Counted from the stretch's first letter, positions 26,610-35,495 are shown. The stretch: DNA of 52,713 nt from JBBDUG01 sp040904025 (GCA_040904025.1 JBBDUG010000004.1:1-52713), one strand, 5' to 3'. Translations and numbers: made by a program. The notes: generated by a model not told the origin, from the letters alone.

Positions 26610-26915
26610 ATGAGGGTATACGTGAGTATTCAGATATTTTCCGACATGCTAAAGAGGAATTTTCCGATTTTAGACTGGACCCTCTTGGCCCTTGGACTTA
26701 TCGGGCAGCTTACATTCTTCCTTATTCAGCCAGAGCTGCCTATATCCAACATAGCTTGGATGTTGCTTTTCATCTCCTATCTTTCCGCAGCAGCGGCGAT
26801 AGGGGTTGCTATCGCTGAGTTTGAAGCTAGGCATCTCACGTTTGTATTTGGGGGTTTGGCGACATCACTCCTTGCCGTTGTGATTCTCAATACCATCTCT
26901 ATTTTCTTCTATTAG
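26610..26915 (+). CDS. Small membrane protein, 101 aa, three predicted helices
   Basis: Three hydrophobic segments at about 20-40, 48-68 and 75-98. No recognised family. A second overlapping frame (26573-26818) is open but lacks a coherent membrane pattern, so this frame is preferred. An internal ATG at 26646 (MLKRNFPIL) is an alternative start. A terminator follows directly. Confidence 0.55.
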   Translation: MRVYVSIQIFSDMLKRNFPILDWTLLALGLIGQLTFFLIQPELPISNIAWMLLFISYLSAAAAIGVAIAEFEARHLTFVFGGLATSLLAVVILNTISIFFY

Positions 26916-26938
26916 ACCTCCTTTGAGGGGTCTTTTTT
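26914..26938 (+). terminator. Intrinsic terminator
   Basis: AGACCTC (26914-26920) pairs with the GAG..GGTCT arm ending at 26933, followed by TTTTTTCTT. Confidence 0.8.
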
Positions 26939-26939
26939 C

Positions 26940-26967
26940 TTGCAAAAGTACTGGGGTGTGATAGGCT
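26940..26967 (+). promoter_or_regulatory. Probable rpsF-ssb-rpsR promoter
   Basis: TTGCAA at 26940-26945, 16 bases, TAGGCT at 26962-26967. The leader of about 50 bases before rpsF could bind S6-S18 for autogenous control, as in other bacteria, but I do not see a clear copy of that motif. Confidence 0.45.
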
Positions 26968-27025
26968 AATCGTGCCTTCGGAAGTATCTACTAATACATT
27001 ATTAACCCTCTAAGTTAGGACTTAA

Positions 27026-27475
27026 ATGGCAGAAAATGATTTAAAGCTCTATGAGTTGGGATATCACATTGTTCCCACGATAGCGCAGGGAAAAATTGAA
27101 GACACAGTACGAGAAATCTCTTCTCTTGTTGAGAAGCACGGCGGTTCCGTGCGGGGAGGAGAGTTTCCAGAGATGCGTGATCTTGCATATTCCGTGACTC
27201 AACGAACTGATTCTGGGAAGAAAGAATACAAGACTGCATACTTTGGGTGGATGAATATTGACCTCTCTGCTGAGGAAATAGATTCACTTAAAGAGGAGCT
27301 TCGGTCACTTGATTCTGTTCTCCGCTTTATTCTCCTCACTAAAAAAGAAGATGACACTCCGGAAGGAGACATGTTTGATCGAGGAAGCAAATCGGCAAAA
27401 AAGGAGGAGAAAAAGATGGATGAAGAAGAAATTGATGAAAAGATAGATGAACTCGTTGAAGAGGCGGATGAGTAG
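27026..27475 (+). CDS. rpsF: 30S ribosomal protein S6
   Basis: Binds 16S rRNA with S18 in the platform. The 149 residues start with the family beta strand (LYELGYHIVP near 8-17), then the WMNIDL segment near 72-77, and end in a long acidic/lysine tail (about 112-149) rich in E, D and K. Such tails are seen in S6 of other bacteria. It heads the rpsF-ssb-rpsR operon; rplI (L9), usually the last member, is absent. Confidence 0.95.
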   Translation: MAENDLKLYELGYHIVPTIAQGKIEDTVREISSLVEKHGGSVRGGEFPEMRDLAYSVTQRTDSGKKEYKTAYFGWMNIDLSAEEIDSLKEELRSLDSVLRFILLTKKEDDTPEGDMFDRGSKSAKKEEKKMDEEEIDEKIDELVEEADE

Positions 27476-27526
27476 AGTGGAATAAAGTGGTATGATGAAT
27501 CTATTAGCATTAGCCTCTCATTAAGT

Positions 27527-27946
27527 ATGTATCTCAACAAAGCATTCGTTATCGGAAACCTTACAAGAGATCCCGAACTCAAATCTCTTCCATCTGGCAC
27601 TTCGGTGTGTAATTTTGGTCTCGCGACTAATCGAACATACAAGGACAAGGATGGAAATCAAAAAGAATCAGCAGAATTCCACAATATCGTTGTATTCGGT
27701 CGTCAGGCTGAGACAACAGCCCAGTATCTCTCAAAAGGCTCAATGGCACTTATCGAGGGACGCATTCAGACGCGAAGCTGGGAGCAGGACGGAGAGAAAA
27801 AATACCGTACTGAGATCGTTGCCGACAGAGTTCAATTTGGACCACGTTCTGGATCTTCAGGAGGGAACACTCAACAGAAGAAATCGGATGATGAGTCAAT
27901 AGAGTATCCGAATGATGAGATTTCTCCCGATGACATCCCATTCTAA
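27527..27946 (+). CDS. ssb: Single-stranded DNA-binding protein
   Basis: OB-fold protein protecting ssDNA in replication and repair. The 139 residues contain the N-terminal MYLNKAFVIGNLTRDPELK pattern, FHNIVVFGRQAE near 45-56, and a flexible linker ending in the acidic tip DDIPF, the docking tail for SSB-interacting proteins such as RecO (also encoded here). It is placed between S6 and S18 as in many bacteria. Confidence 0.97.
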   Translation: MYLNKAFVIGNLTRDPELKSLPSGTSVCNFGLATNRTYKDKDGNQKESAEFHNIVVFGRQAETTAQYLSKGSMALIEGRIQTRSWEQDGEKKYRTEIVADRVQFGPRSGSSGGNTQQKKSDDESIEYPNDEISPDDIPF

Positions 27947-27959
27947 TTAATTCAGTATT

Positions 27960-28157
27960 ATGACGTGCTATTTTCACGAAAACGCAGATAAAACAATAGA
28001 CTATAAAAATACGGAAACACTTGAGAAGTTTCTGAATCAGAACGGACGCATTAAAGGGCGTCGGTGGACGGGGGTATGCTCCAAACATCAGCGAGCACTC
28101 TCACGTGCAATCAAGCAGGCACGAGAGATGGCACTCCTTCCGTTTGTGATTCGATAG
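27960..28157 (+). CDS. rpsR: 30S ribosomal protein S18
   Basis: 65 residues with the S18 core: DYKNTETLEKFLNQNGRIKGRR region near 15-36, CSKHQRALSRAIKQAR near 40-55, and LLPF near 59-62. It has a Cys/His-containing N-terminus (CYFHEN). It is the last gene of its operon and faces recA across a shared terminator. Confidence 0.95.
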   Translation: MTCYFHENADKTIDYKNTETLEKFLNQNGRIKGRRWTGVCSKHQRALSRAIKQAREMALLPFVIR

Positions 28158-28164
28158 TTATATC

Positions 28165-28193
28165 AAAAAAAGAGCCCGGTTTGGGCTCTTTTG
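28165..28193. terminator. Bidirectional terminator between rpsR and recA
   Basis: AGAGCCC (28171-28177) pairs with GGGCTCT (28183-28189). It is flanked by an A-run on the left and TTTTG on the right, so it works for rpsR on + and for recA on -. Confidence 0.85.
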
Positions 28194-29228
28194 TTATATC
28201 TCTTTTTTCATTTCCTCCTTTATCTCTTTGAGTATTTTGGCTGCTTCTTTTTTGTTCTCGAGAAGGTATTGTCGGGTATTGTCGTACCCCTGTCCCAGAG
28301 TCTCGTCTTCGTACTTATAGTATGCACCGGCTCTTTCTATGACATCATACTTCTCTCCCAGTGCGATTATCTCTCCTTCACGTGAGATGCCTTCTCCATA
28401 CATAATATCGAATTCTGTCTCACGAAATGGTGATGCGACCTTGTTCTTTACTACCTTTACCTTTGCACGACTACCGACAGCTTCATCGCCTTTCTTTATC
28501 TGTGCTCTACGTCGGATGTCGAGACGCACAGAGCAATAGAATTTGAGAGCTCTTCCGCCTGGTGTTACCTCAGGTGACCCGAACATCACACCAATCTTCA
28601 TTCGGATCTGATTTATGAATACAACAATCGTCTTTGATTTATTAGTGATAGAGGTGAGCTTCCTAAGGGCCTGTGACATCAGACGCGCCTGTTTTCCAAC
28701 ATGATGGTCTCCCATCTCTCCCTCGATCTCGTCACGAGGGGTGAGGGCGGCTACTGAGTCGATAACGATAATATCAACATTTCCTGAACGTACGAGGGAC
28801 TCAACGATATCAAGTGCTTGTTCTCCTGAGTTTGGCTGCGACAGGAGAAGATTATCAGTATCAACACCGATATTCTTTGCATATATAGGGTCGAGTGCAT
28901 GCTCTGCATCGATGAATGCAGCTACGCCGCCTGCTTTTTGTGCTTCAGCCACACAGTGAAGAGCCAGCGTAGTCTTACCAGATGCTTCTGGTCCATATAT
29001 CTCAACAACACGTCCGCGGGGGAGTCCCCCTACTCCCAACGCTTCATCAAGGCCGATAGAGCCGGTAGAGATGGTCTTAACATCCATATCGGGAGTCTCA
29101 CCGAGCTTCATGATCGCACCTTCTCCGAACTTCTTTTCAAGTTCTTTGAGTGTTGAGTCTATTTTCTTTGAGTTGTCATCACTCTTGCTCTTTTTAGGTT
29201 CTTTCTTCTTAGCTTTCTTTTTTGCCAT
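28194..29228 (-). CDS. recA: Recombinase RecA
   Basis: ATP-dependent strand-exchange protein. The 344 residues have a lysine-rich N-terminal extension of about 20 residues, Walker A GPEASGKTT at 79-87, the IVIDSVAAL Walker B, the L1/L2 region with VFINQIRMKIGVMFGSPE, and a C-terminal acidic/lysine tail. It is the last gene of the minus-strand unit ftsK-small protein-recA, whose members are separated by one base or overlap. I see no SOS-type box ahead of it. Confidence 0.98.
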   Translation of the reverse strand: MAKKKAKKKEPKKSKSDDNSKKIDSTLKELEKKFGEGAIMKLGETPDMDVKTISTGSIGLDEALGVGGLPRGRVVEIYGPEASGKTTLALHCVAEAQKAGGVAAFIDAEHALDPIYAKNIGVDTDNLLLSQPNSGEQALDIVESLVRSGNVDIIVIDSVAALTPRDEIEGEMGDHHVGKQARLMSQALRKLTSITNKSKTIVVFINQIRMKIGVMFGSPEVTPGGRALKFYCSVRLDIRRRAQIKKGDEAVGSRAKVKVVKNKVASPFRETEFDIMYGEGISREGEIIALGEKYDVIERAGAYYKYEDETLGQGYDNTRQYLLENKKEAAKILKEIKEEMKKEI

Positions 29229-29229
29229 A

Positions 29230-29652
29230 TTACTGAGAGTTAATTGTATGTATAGTGCCGGCGAGGGGAGAGGAGGTTGTGTGCGTGATAGTTGTCTCTT
29301 GTTCTGTATATACTATCTGTCGTCGTGTTGTGATCTCTCGTCCGAATCGATCGGTTCCGGTTAGCTCAACAGTATTGTATCCGGGAACAAGAAGAAGTTC
29401 TTCTGCAAATGTCCCTTCTTGCGTCATAGTGATAGATCGGCCGTTTAAATAGAGATGAGAGAGATTTTGTACTGATCCTCGTACTTCGATCAGCGGCTTT
29501 TCTAGATGTGCATTATCCTCTGGAGTGATGAGGGTGAGAGAGGGGCCAGCGAGGAATGGATTGACTGCATGATATCCATATCCGAGGAGTGCTCCGACAA
29601 AGAGGGTGATCATTGTGTATTTAATAACTGTGCCGAGTGTGAGTGTTCTCAT
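29230..29652 (-). CDS. Exported/membrane-anchored beta-sandwich protein, 140 aa
   Basis: An N-terminal membrane helix at about 12-30 is followed by a compact beta-sandwich of about 75 residues (SLTLITPEDNAHLEKPLIEVRGSV opening; LLVPGYNTVELTGTDRFGRE closing). This resembles glucodextranase-B/Ig-like domains seen in surface proteins. A Thr/Ser-rich tail ends the protein. It overlaps the ftsK stop by four bases and precedes recA by one base. Function unknown; probably an extracytoplasmic accessory of the division machinery or envelope. Confidence 0.65.
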   Translation of the reverse strand: MRTLTLGTVIKYTMITLFVGALLGYGYHAVNPFLAGPSLTLITPEDNAHLEKPLIEVRGSVQNLSHLYLNGRSITMTQEGTFAEELLLVPGYNTVELTGTDRFGREITTRRQIVYTEQETTITHTTSSPLAGTIHTINSQ

Positions 29653-31838
29653 GATTCGTCTTCTTCAAGCTCTTCTCTTGCCTCCTCGTACTCTTCTTGT
29701 TCGACGAGGACTTCTCGTGCCCTTGAACCTTCTTGTTCGCCGACAACACCGGATTCTTCAAGTTGATCCATGATGCTGGCTGCACGTGCATACCCGATGC
29801 GGAGCTTACGCTGCAGATATGATGTCGATCCCTTTCCGGCGCGGATGACAATATCACGTGCTTCCTCGTAGAGGTCATCTCTCTCTTCTTCCTCTGCAAT
29901 CGATTCAAATATCGCCTCTACATCCTTCTCTTCATTGTCGGTGATATTGATCTCATCCGCAAGGTCTTCATATTGGTCCTTGAGGTATTGCACAACAGAC
30001 TTAACCTCTTTCTCGGAGATAAAGGCAGATTGGAGACGGACCGGCTTTGACATATCTCCTGATTGGTAGAGCATATCTCCTGCTCCGAGAAGTTTTTCCG
30101 CGCCGACACCATCGAGAATAGTGCGGGAGTCTACCTGTGATGAGACCTGAAGGGCAATACGGGTTGGGATGTTTGCCTTGATGAGGCCGGTGATGACGTT
30201 AACCGATGGGCGTTGTGTAGAGAGTACCAAATGGATCCCTACAGCACGGCTCATCTGTGCAAGGCGTACAATTGCTGATTCAAGTTCACGTGGGTATGCG
30301 GTCATGAGGTCGGCGAGCTCATCGATGACAACGACGATGTATGGCATGAGATATGGCTCTTCGTTCTTTTCTTTGTTTTTCTCATACTTCTTCTGGAGTT
30401 TGGGGAGTACATTATTGTGATATGAGTTTATATCACGGACAGTGTGGTCCTGGAGTATGTCATATCGGCGTTCCATCTCTTTTGCTGTCCATTTGAGGGC
30501 GAGAATGGATTTCTTTGCGTCTGTGATGACAGGGGTGAGTAGGTGGGGAATACCGTCGTAGAGGGTGAGTTCTACGCGTTTAGGGTCCACCATGATGAAC
30601 TTCAACATATCTGGTGAGTTGCGGTATATGAGGGAATTGAGAAGTGTATGAATAGTGACAGATTTTCCGGATCCGGTTGCACCAGCAATGAGGATATGAG
30701 GTGCTTTTCCGAGATCTGCAACTCGTGTATTACCGGAGATACCTTTTCCGAGGGAGATGAGGAGTGGTTTGTCAGACTTCTTGTACTCTGAGGAGGACAG
30801 GAGTTCTGCTAGACGCACTATTGCCTTTGAGGTGTTTGGTACCTCAATACCGACAAGGGCTTTGCCGGGGATAGGGGCTTCGATGCGGACCGGGTATGCG
30901 GCAAGTGCAAGTTCAAGATTATTCTGCAGCCCTACGATCTTTGAGAGACGTACACCTTCTGCTGGTTTGAGAGCATAGCGGGTGACTGTTGGGCCGATAG
31001 ATATCTCATCCATCTCCACGTTGATCCCAAAGTTTGCAAGTGTGCGTTTAATGAGATTTGCGTTTGCTTTCACATCACCGACACTTGGTTTTCCTGTTGA
31101 GGTGTCCAGAAGAGATACAGGAGGTGCTTTATATTCTTTCCCGCTTGCTGAGACTGAGAGGGCAGGGGTATCAGCATCATCATCACTTGTCTCTTCTTTT
31201 TTGCGTGCAAAGTTGGAGATGGAGAAACCTTTCTTCTCTTGTTGTTCTTCCTCATCATCTCTAGGTTCTGGTTCAGGAGAAGGGGTGATGAATGCTTCTT
31301 GTTCTCCTGTTGTTTCTTCCTCTCCCTTTTCACCCCACCATGATCTCCAGATTGCGAGTGTCTCGAGGCGGATACGGTGCTCAGCAATGAGTACAATTGC
31401 GATGAGGATAAGGGTGATGAGGATTGCGAGTGACGCATAGAAATCGAAGAGGGAGATGAGAGGAGATGTAATGATTCCACCGAGGAGACCGCCGCGATCT
31501 GCAAATAGGATCTCAACGAGTCCAAGTCCTGAGAGGAGGAAGAGGAGGGCGCCGGCAATGCGGGGGAGTGCAAGATCAGTATCCTCTCGCTTTATGAGGG
31601 CAATGACGACAATGAAGAAAAAGGCAGGGAAGAGAAAGTACCCTGTTCCTAATAGATAGGTGAGAAATGTATGGAGCTTTGTTCCGACCAGACCTGCCTT
31701 TCCGATCCCTGCAAGGATGAAAAAGATACCGGCAGCAAATGAAAGAATTGCCCAAACACTTGTGCGTACTTCTGGTTTCAAAACTGGATCCTTCTTGCCT
31801 TTTGATTTTTTCTTTCGTCCTTTCTTTTTCTTCGCCAT
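29649..31838 (-). CDS. ftsK: DNA translocase FtsK/SpoIIIE
   Basis: Septal DNA pump that clears chromosome ends at division. The 729 residues comprise four to five N-terminal membrane helices (about 25-170), an acidic linker, the alpha/beta motor with Walker A GATGSGKS near 382-390 and Walker B VVIDELADLM, and a C-terminal gamma winged helix (GSTSYLQRKLRIGYARAASI) that would read polar DNA motifs. TATAAT on the minus strand (31849-31854) ends ten bases before the ATG, so the transcript is near-leaderless. Confidence 0.97.
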   Translation of the reverse strand: MAKKKKGRKKKSKGKKDPVLKPEVRTSVWAILSFAAGIFFILAGIGKAGLVGTKLHTFLTYLLGTGYFLFPAFFFIVVIALIKREDTDLALPRIAGALLFLLSGLGLVEILFADRGGLLGGIITSPLISLFDFYASLAILITLILIAIVLIAEHRIRLETLAIWRSWWGEKGEEETTGEQEAFITPSPEPEPRDDEEEQQEKKGFSISNFARKKEETSDDDADTPALSVSASGKEYKAPPVSLLDTSTGKPSVGDVKANANLIKRTLANFGINVEMDEISIGPTVTRYALKPAEGVRLSKIVGLQNNLELALAAYPVRIEAPIPGKALVGIEVPNTSKAIVRLAELLSSSEYKKSDKPLLISLGKGISGNTRVADLGKAPHILIAGATGSGKSVTIHTLLNSLIYRNSPDMLKFIMVDPKRVELTLYDGIPHLLTPVITDAKKSILALKWTAKEMERRYDILQDHTVRDINSYHNNVLPKLQKKYEKNKEKNEEPYLMPYIVVVIDELADLMTAYPRELESAIVRLAQMSRAVGIHLVLSTQRPSVNVITGLIKANIPTRIALQVSSQVDSRTILDGVGAEKLLGAGDMLYQSGDMSKPVRLQSAFISEKEVKSVVQYLKDQYEDLADEINITDNEEKDVEAIFESIAEEEERDDLYEEARDIVIRAGKGSTSYLQRKLRIGYARAASIMDQLEESGVVGEQEGSRAREVLVEQEEYEEAREELEEDES

Positions 31839-31966
31839 GTATGGGATTATTATAGCATTCTACCCGACACCTGTTTACTGTTGATAAAAAGGGGTGCTCG
31901 TTTTTAGAAAAATATTCTAAAAGGGGAGAGTTGCCGAGATTTAAAACCCGTGTTGTGTACACCCAA

Positions 31967-32072
31967 ATGTCCTTTACATTTAGGACTGTCCGTTATATAA
32001 TAAACGACAATCAAAGACAGTCTTTAAGTTATAAAAGACATGTCTTAGACAGATAAAAGACATAAAGGACAT
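31967..32072 (+). promoter_or_regulatory. Promoter with dense GACA/TGTC operator array
   Basis: Promoter TTTACA (31973-31978), 17 bases, TATAAT (31996-32001). Around it are repeated GACA half-sites: ATGTCCTTT (31967), GGAC-T-GTCC in the spacer (31983-31991), AAAGAC-A-GTCTTT (32013-32025), AAGACATGTCTT (32035-32046), then TAGACAG, AAAGACAT and AAGGACAT running up to the ATG at 32073. The first and second overlap the RNA polymerase contact region. The spacing suggests cooperative repression, most likely by the winged-helix protein encoded immediately downstream. Confidence 0.7.
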
Positions 32073-32798
32073 ATGGCCGAAAATCAGGATAAAACAGGGG
32101 CAATAACCGGCGAGGCACAGGACTTCCTCTCCCAAAAACTTGAGAAAATAGCTCATGCTATTTATCTTATTACCTCCTCGTTTCCCCATGATGAACCACT
32201 GCGATCTGCACTCCGCGATCTCAGCTTGTCTCTTCTTCGTGTCCGAGAGTCCCTTATCGGAGGAATGTCCCATAACACTGAATCTGTCTATAATCTATCA
32301 GACATGCTTTCGGAGCTTGGTTCTCTTATCGGACTTGCACGTGCTTCACGTCTTATCTCTGAGGCAAATGCGGTAATACTGGAGAGAGAACTAAATGCAT
32401 TGCGTGATGTCGGGAAAGATCTCTATGGAGACCCCCTTCTTTCAGCGGGGGATCTCTCGGTGAGCACAGACAAGAAAGCGCTCAAGTCAGCCAATGTTCA
32501 AGGAGGCGCTGAGAAGAAGGGGGATAAGAGCTCAGCAAAGGCGCAGAAGAATTCTTCGGGTACCCCGGGTGTCTCCAAAGCAAAGAAGAATCGACGGGAT
32601 GCAATTCTTGAGGTGCTTTCTGATACCGGCGAGGTTGGTATCAAAGAGATCTCTAAAGAAGTGCGGGGATGTTCCCGAAAAACAATTCAGCGAGAACTCT
32701 CCACATTGACTGATAAGGGGCTTGTGGTTAAAGAAGGAGAACGTCGCTGGAGTACGTACCGACTTTCACCAGAAGGGCGCGCTGTTGCGGGCTTGTAA
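32073..32798 (+). CDS. Winged-helix transcriptional regulator, 241 aa
   Basis: The C-terminal 70 residues (about 168-238) form a winged helix: RRDAILEVLSD, then KEISKEVRGCSRKTIQRELSTL as the helix-turn-helix, then wing residues GLVVKEGERRWSTYRLS. The N-terminal 125 residues are helical (SFPHDEPLRSALRDLSLSLL; possible dimerisation), joined by a Lys/Ser-rich linker. I cannot assign a sensor function. The inverted-repeat array covering its own promoter strongly suggests autoregulation. It is transcribed away from ftsK and ahead of the S-layer gene, which it may also influence. Confidence 0.75.
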   Translation: MAENQDKTGAITGEAQDFLSQKLEKIAHAIYLITSSFPHDEPLRSALRDLSLSLLRVRESLIGGMSHNTESVYNLSDMLSELGSLIGLARASRLISEANAVILERELNALRDVGKDLYGDPLLSAGDLSVSTDKKALKSANVQGGAEKKGDKSSAKAQKNSSGTPGVSKAKKNRRDAILEVLSDTGEVGIKEISKEVRGCSRKTIQRELSTLTDKGLVVKEGERRWSTYRLSPEGRAVAGL

Positions 32799-32896
32799 GA
32801 TGGAGGAGATATGTACGTCTTCGCAGGTTACATAGGCCGTTGACAGCTGTATTCACTTATGCAAGTCTATGAGTGGTAAAAGGGGATGATTAGAGT

Positions 32897-32919
32897 GAGG
32901 GAGAGCGACGTTCTCCCTC
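32897..32919 (+). terminator. Hairpin, possible terminator of the regulator gene
   Basis: GAGGGAGA (32897-32904) and TCTCCCTC (32912-32919) form a perfect 8-bp stem. The following TTCAAAAGG is a poor U-tract, so termination may be weak. Confidence 0.45.
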
Positions 32920-32935
32920 TTCAAAAGGAGTCCAG

Positions 32936-32981
32936 TTATCCACACTTATCCTTTGGTCTCGCCCTCGAGAGATACTATACT
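32936..32981 (+). promoter_or_regulatory. S-layer gene promoter with TTATCCACA box
   Basis: TTATCCACA (32936-32944), eight bases, TTGGTC (32953-32958), 17 bases, TATACT (32976-32981), then TTTAAAG. The box start to the -10 has the same geometry as three other promoters in this window (46651, 47311, 51070). TTATCCACA equals the high-affinity DnaA-box consensus. At about -50 relative to the start site it is in a class I activator position. Confidence 0.7.
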
Positions 32982-33384
32982 TTAAAGAGTACCGCGGGAC
33001 TGTTCCTCTCAGAGTTTAGTTTACCGATAGGGCAACGGAATATTTATTCGGTTGTCCTTTGGAAAACTATTCCAGTATAGGTTGATGCGCGTAAGCGCAA
33101 CCCGTACACTTGAACTTTGACAACTGTAATACGTAAACTGCTTCTTAGCACTAACGTGTGCATCGCACACTTGTTGTGCGAGTCAAAGATTTGGTTGTTG
33201 CGGGTACACCTATATATGTACCTGTCACAGCAACCTCGTTGCTAACCACAGGTACAACCTGACAGGTTAGTAATTACTAGTAATTATTAGCAATGTGATT
33301 GCCGTCTCCTCAATTATTATCAATAATTGTGACGGCAGTCACTCGTCCCGCTAATGGGACACAATTAATTAATTATCAGACGAT
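32982..33384 (+). promoter_or_regulatory. Long structured 5' leader of the S-layer mRNA
   Basis: About 400 bases without a gene. It holds a chain of hairpins: GTGTG/CACAC (33156-33170) competing with GCACA/TGTGC (33165-33179); GTTGC-GGTACA / TGTACC-GCAAC (33197-33234); TAACC/GGTTA (about 33243-33269); TTGCCGTC-AATTATT / AATAATT-GACGGCA (33299-33337); and GTCCC/GGGAC (33345-33360). The last ends 24 bases before the ATG. Weak extra promoter-like elements are present near 33052 and 33110. Long stable leaders are known for S-layer mRNAs elsewhere, so mRNA stabilisation is the likely role. Confidence 0.6.
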
Positions 33385-35445
33385 ATGAAACTTAAGAAAG
33401 ATTCAGTTTTGGCGAGAGCTCTGACTGGAGTAGTTGCTATCGCCGCTGGTACGTTCATGCTCGGTTTTGCCGCAGTTCCTGCACAAGCAGATCACACTGT
33501 AGAGCACCAGATTGAACAGCTACTTGCACAGATCGCAACTCTTCAAGCACAGCTTAACGCCGGCAGTGGGTCCACATCAGGACTTTACTGCGACTTTACA
33601 TTCATCCGTGACCTCAATGTAGGTTCTACAGGACAGGATGTAATGGCACTTCAGAAGTTCCTTAACTCCGTTGATGGAGTTCAGGTTGCAGCTTCTGGAG
33701 TAGGTTCAGCAGGAAGTGAAACTTCCTACTACGGACCGCTTACTGCACAAGCAGTATCAGCGTTCCATATGAAGTACTCATCTGAGATTCTTGCACCACT
33801 TGGACTTACAAGTGGAACAGGATACTTTGGTCAGTCTAGCCGCGCAAAGGCAACTCAACTTTGTGCAGCAGCTCCAGCTCCTGACACAGGAGATGATGAT
33901 GAGCCAGCAGACGACGGTGATGATGACCTCTCAGGAGGAGAGGGAAGCATCACAGATTACGATGCACTCTCAAAGTTTGACAGTGAAGACGTATCAGAAG
34001 GTGAGACAGAGACAGTATTCGGATTTGACTTCGAAGCCGATGGATCTGACATCTCAGTACGTCGTGTAGATGTTGCCTTTGAGGCAAAGGGTTCACCCGA
34101 TGCAGCAGCAGAACCGTGGGACTTCTTTGAAGAAGTAAATCTTTACCATGGTGATGATCAAGTAGCATCTATGACTGCAGATGATGAGGATGATTGGGAG
34201 GATATCACTTCTACCAACATCGATGGTGAATCTGATGAAGACATGTACCGTATGCGCTTCTCAGGACTAAGCGAAGTTGTTCGTGAAGACGACAACAGCG
34301 AATGGTCTCTAGAGGTTGTGGTACGAGATGTTGTTGACTCAAATGATGACGACCAAAGCTTCGTTGTCGCTGTTGTAGATGATGGTATTCGTGCAGTTGA
34401 TGCTGCGGGAATCAACATCTACGGTGGCTCTGACACTGAAACAAGCACATTCACCGTTGACGCACCTACAGCTGGTAAGATCACAGTCTCTGGTTCAGAT
34501 GACTTTGACGACCCAATTGTGGTTCAGCTAGATGATGAAAACGATACCGACGATGTGACTGTTGGTATGTTTGAAATCGAGGCTGAGGAAGGAGACGTTA
34601 CTATCGAGGATCTTCCTGTAGATCTTGCAATGACCGTAGATGAGGACATTGAAGATCTTGTAACAAGTCTCTCACTCTATGCAGACGGCGATCTTATCGA
34701 GAGCAAGTCTGTTACAGGTAACACCTCTGGTTCCACAACTATCACCTTTGACGATATCGACTACGAAATCGAAGAAGATGATATTGTAACCTTTACTGTT
34801 ATGGCTGATCTCCAAGAATTGGATGATTCAGAAGCTCAAGGTGAAGGTGATTCTTTCTACGTTGCAGTCTTCGGAGCAGAAATTACTGCTGAAGATGCAA
34901 ATGGAGAGGATGCTACCCTTAACGGAAACTGGAACATTAACGGAGACGATGATGTAACTGTTTACACCAAACTTCCACAACTCACAGTTGGTGAGAAGTC
35001 TGCTACACGAAGTGATGACGGAAGTGGAAACTATTACGACGCTTCATACGAGATCGTATTTAGTGTTGAAGCAGAAGGTGGAGACATCTACATTCCAATT
35101 TCTGGTCACGCTACAACAAGTGACACCGATCCAGGAACATCAAGTAACAGTGGTGTAGAAGTTTATGTAGAAGGTCTATCAAATGACACTGCTTCAAGCA
35201 GCGGAATCACTGTAACCCTTCAATCAGATGCAGACGATGATGGCACATACTACATTGTTGATGAGAATGAATCAGAAGAATTTACTATTCTCGTTCAGTA
35301 TGACAATGAGAATGCCACAAACTCTGACTTCTACAGAGCTGTAATGACCGCCCTTAACTGGGATATCACAGATCAAGATCCTGACTTCGCCTTTACAACA
35401 GGCCTTGACAACTACAAGACTGGTCAAGTATTCCTTGACAACTAA
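33385..35445 (+). CDS. S-layer-like surface protein with peptidoglycan-binding-like domain
   Basis: The 686 residues start with a Sec signal peptide ending at about AQA (33-35), then a coiled helical segment (VEHQIEQLLAQIATLQAQL). Next is a PGB_1-like domain at about 68-155 (DLNVGSTGQDVMALQKFLN, YGPLTAQAVSAF), and then about 500 residues of very acidic beta-rich repeats rich in D, E, S and T. Codons are unusually biased toward A-, C- and T-ending synonymous forms that differ from neighbours, as expected for a very abundant protein. A dedicated promoter, a long structured leader and a strong terminator also fit the main surface-layer protein of the cell. Anchoring through the PGB-like domain is inferred. 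Confidence 0.8.
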   Translation: MKLKKDSVLARALTGVVAIAAGTFMLGFAAVPAQADHTVEHQIEQLLAQIATLQAQLNAGSGSTSGLYCDFTFIRDLNVGSTGQDVMALQKFLNSVDGVQVAASGVGSAGSETSYYGPLTAQAVSAFHMKYSSEILAPLGLTSGTGYFGQSSRAKATQLCAAAPAPDTGDDDEPADDGDDDLSGGEGSITDYDALSKFDSEDVSEGETETVFGFDFEADGSDISVRRVDVAFEAKGSPDAAAEPWDFFEEVNLYHGDDQVASMTADDEDDWEDITSTNIDGESDEDMYRMRFSGLSEVVREDDNSEWSLEVVVRDVVDSNDDDQSFVVAVVDDGIRAVDAAGINIYGGSDTETSTFTVDAPTAGKITVSGSDDFDDPIVVQLDDENDTDDVTVGMFEIEAEEGDVTIEDLPVDLAMTVDEDIEDLVTSLSLYADGDLIESKSVTGNTSGSTTITFDDIDYEIEEDDIVTFTVMADLQELDDSEAQGEGDSFYVAVFGAEITAEDANGEDATLNGNWNINGDDDVTVYTKLPQLTVGEKSATRSDDGSGNYYDASYEIVFSVEAEGGDIYIPISGHATTSDTDPGTSSNSGVEVYVEGLSNDTASSSGITVTLQSDADDDGTYYIVDENESEEFTILVQYDNENATNSDFYRAVMTALNWDITDQDPDFAFTTGLDNYKTGQVFLDN

Positions 35446-35495
35446 GGTAAGTTAAAGATCTAGATTTTCTCTCACGAATTCTCGTGTGAGCAAAC

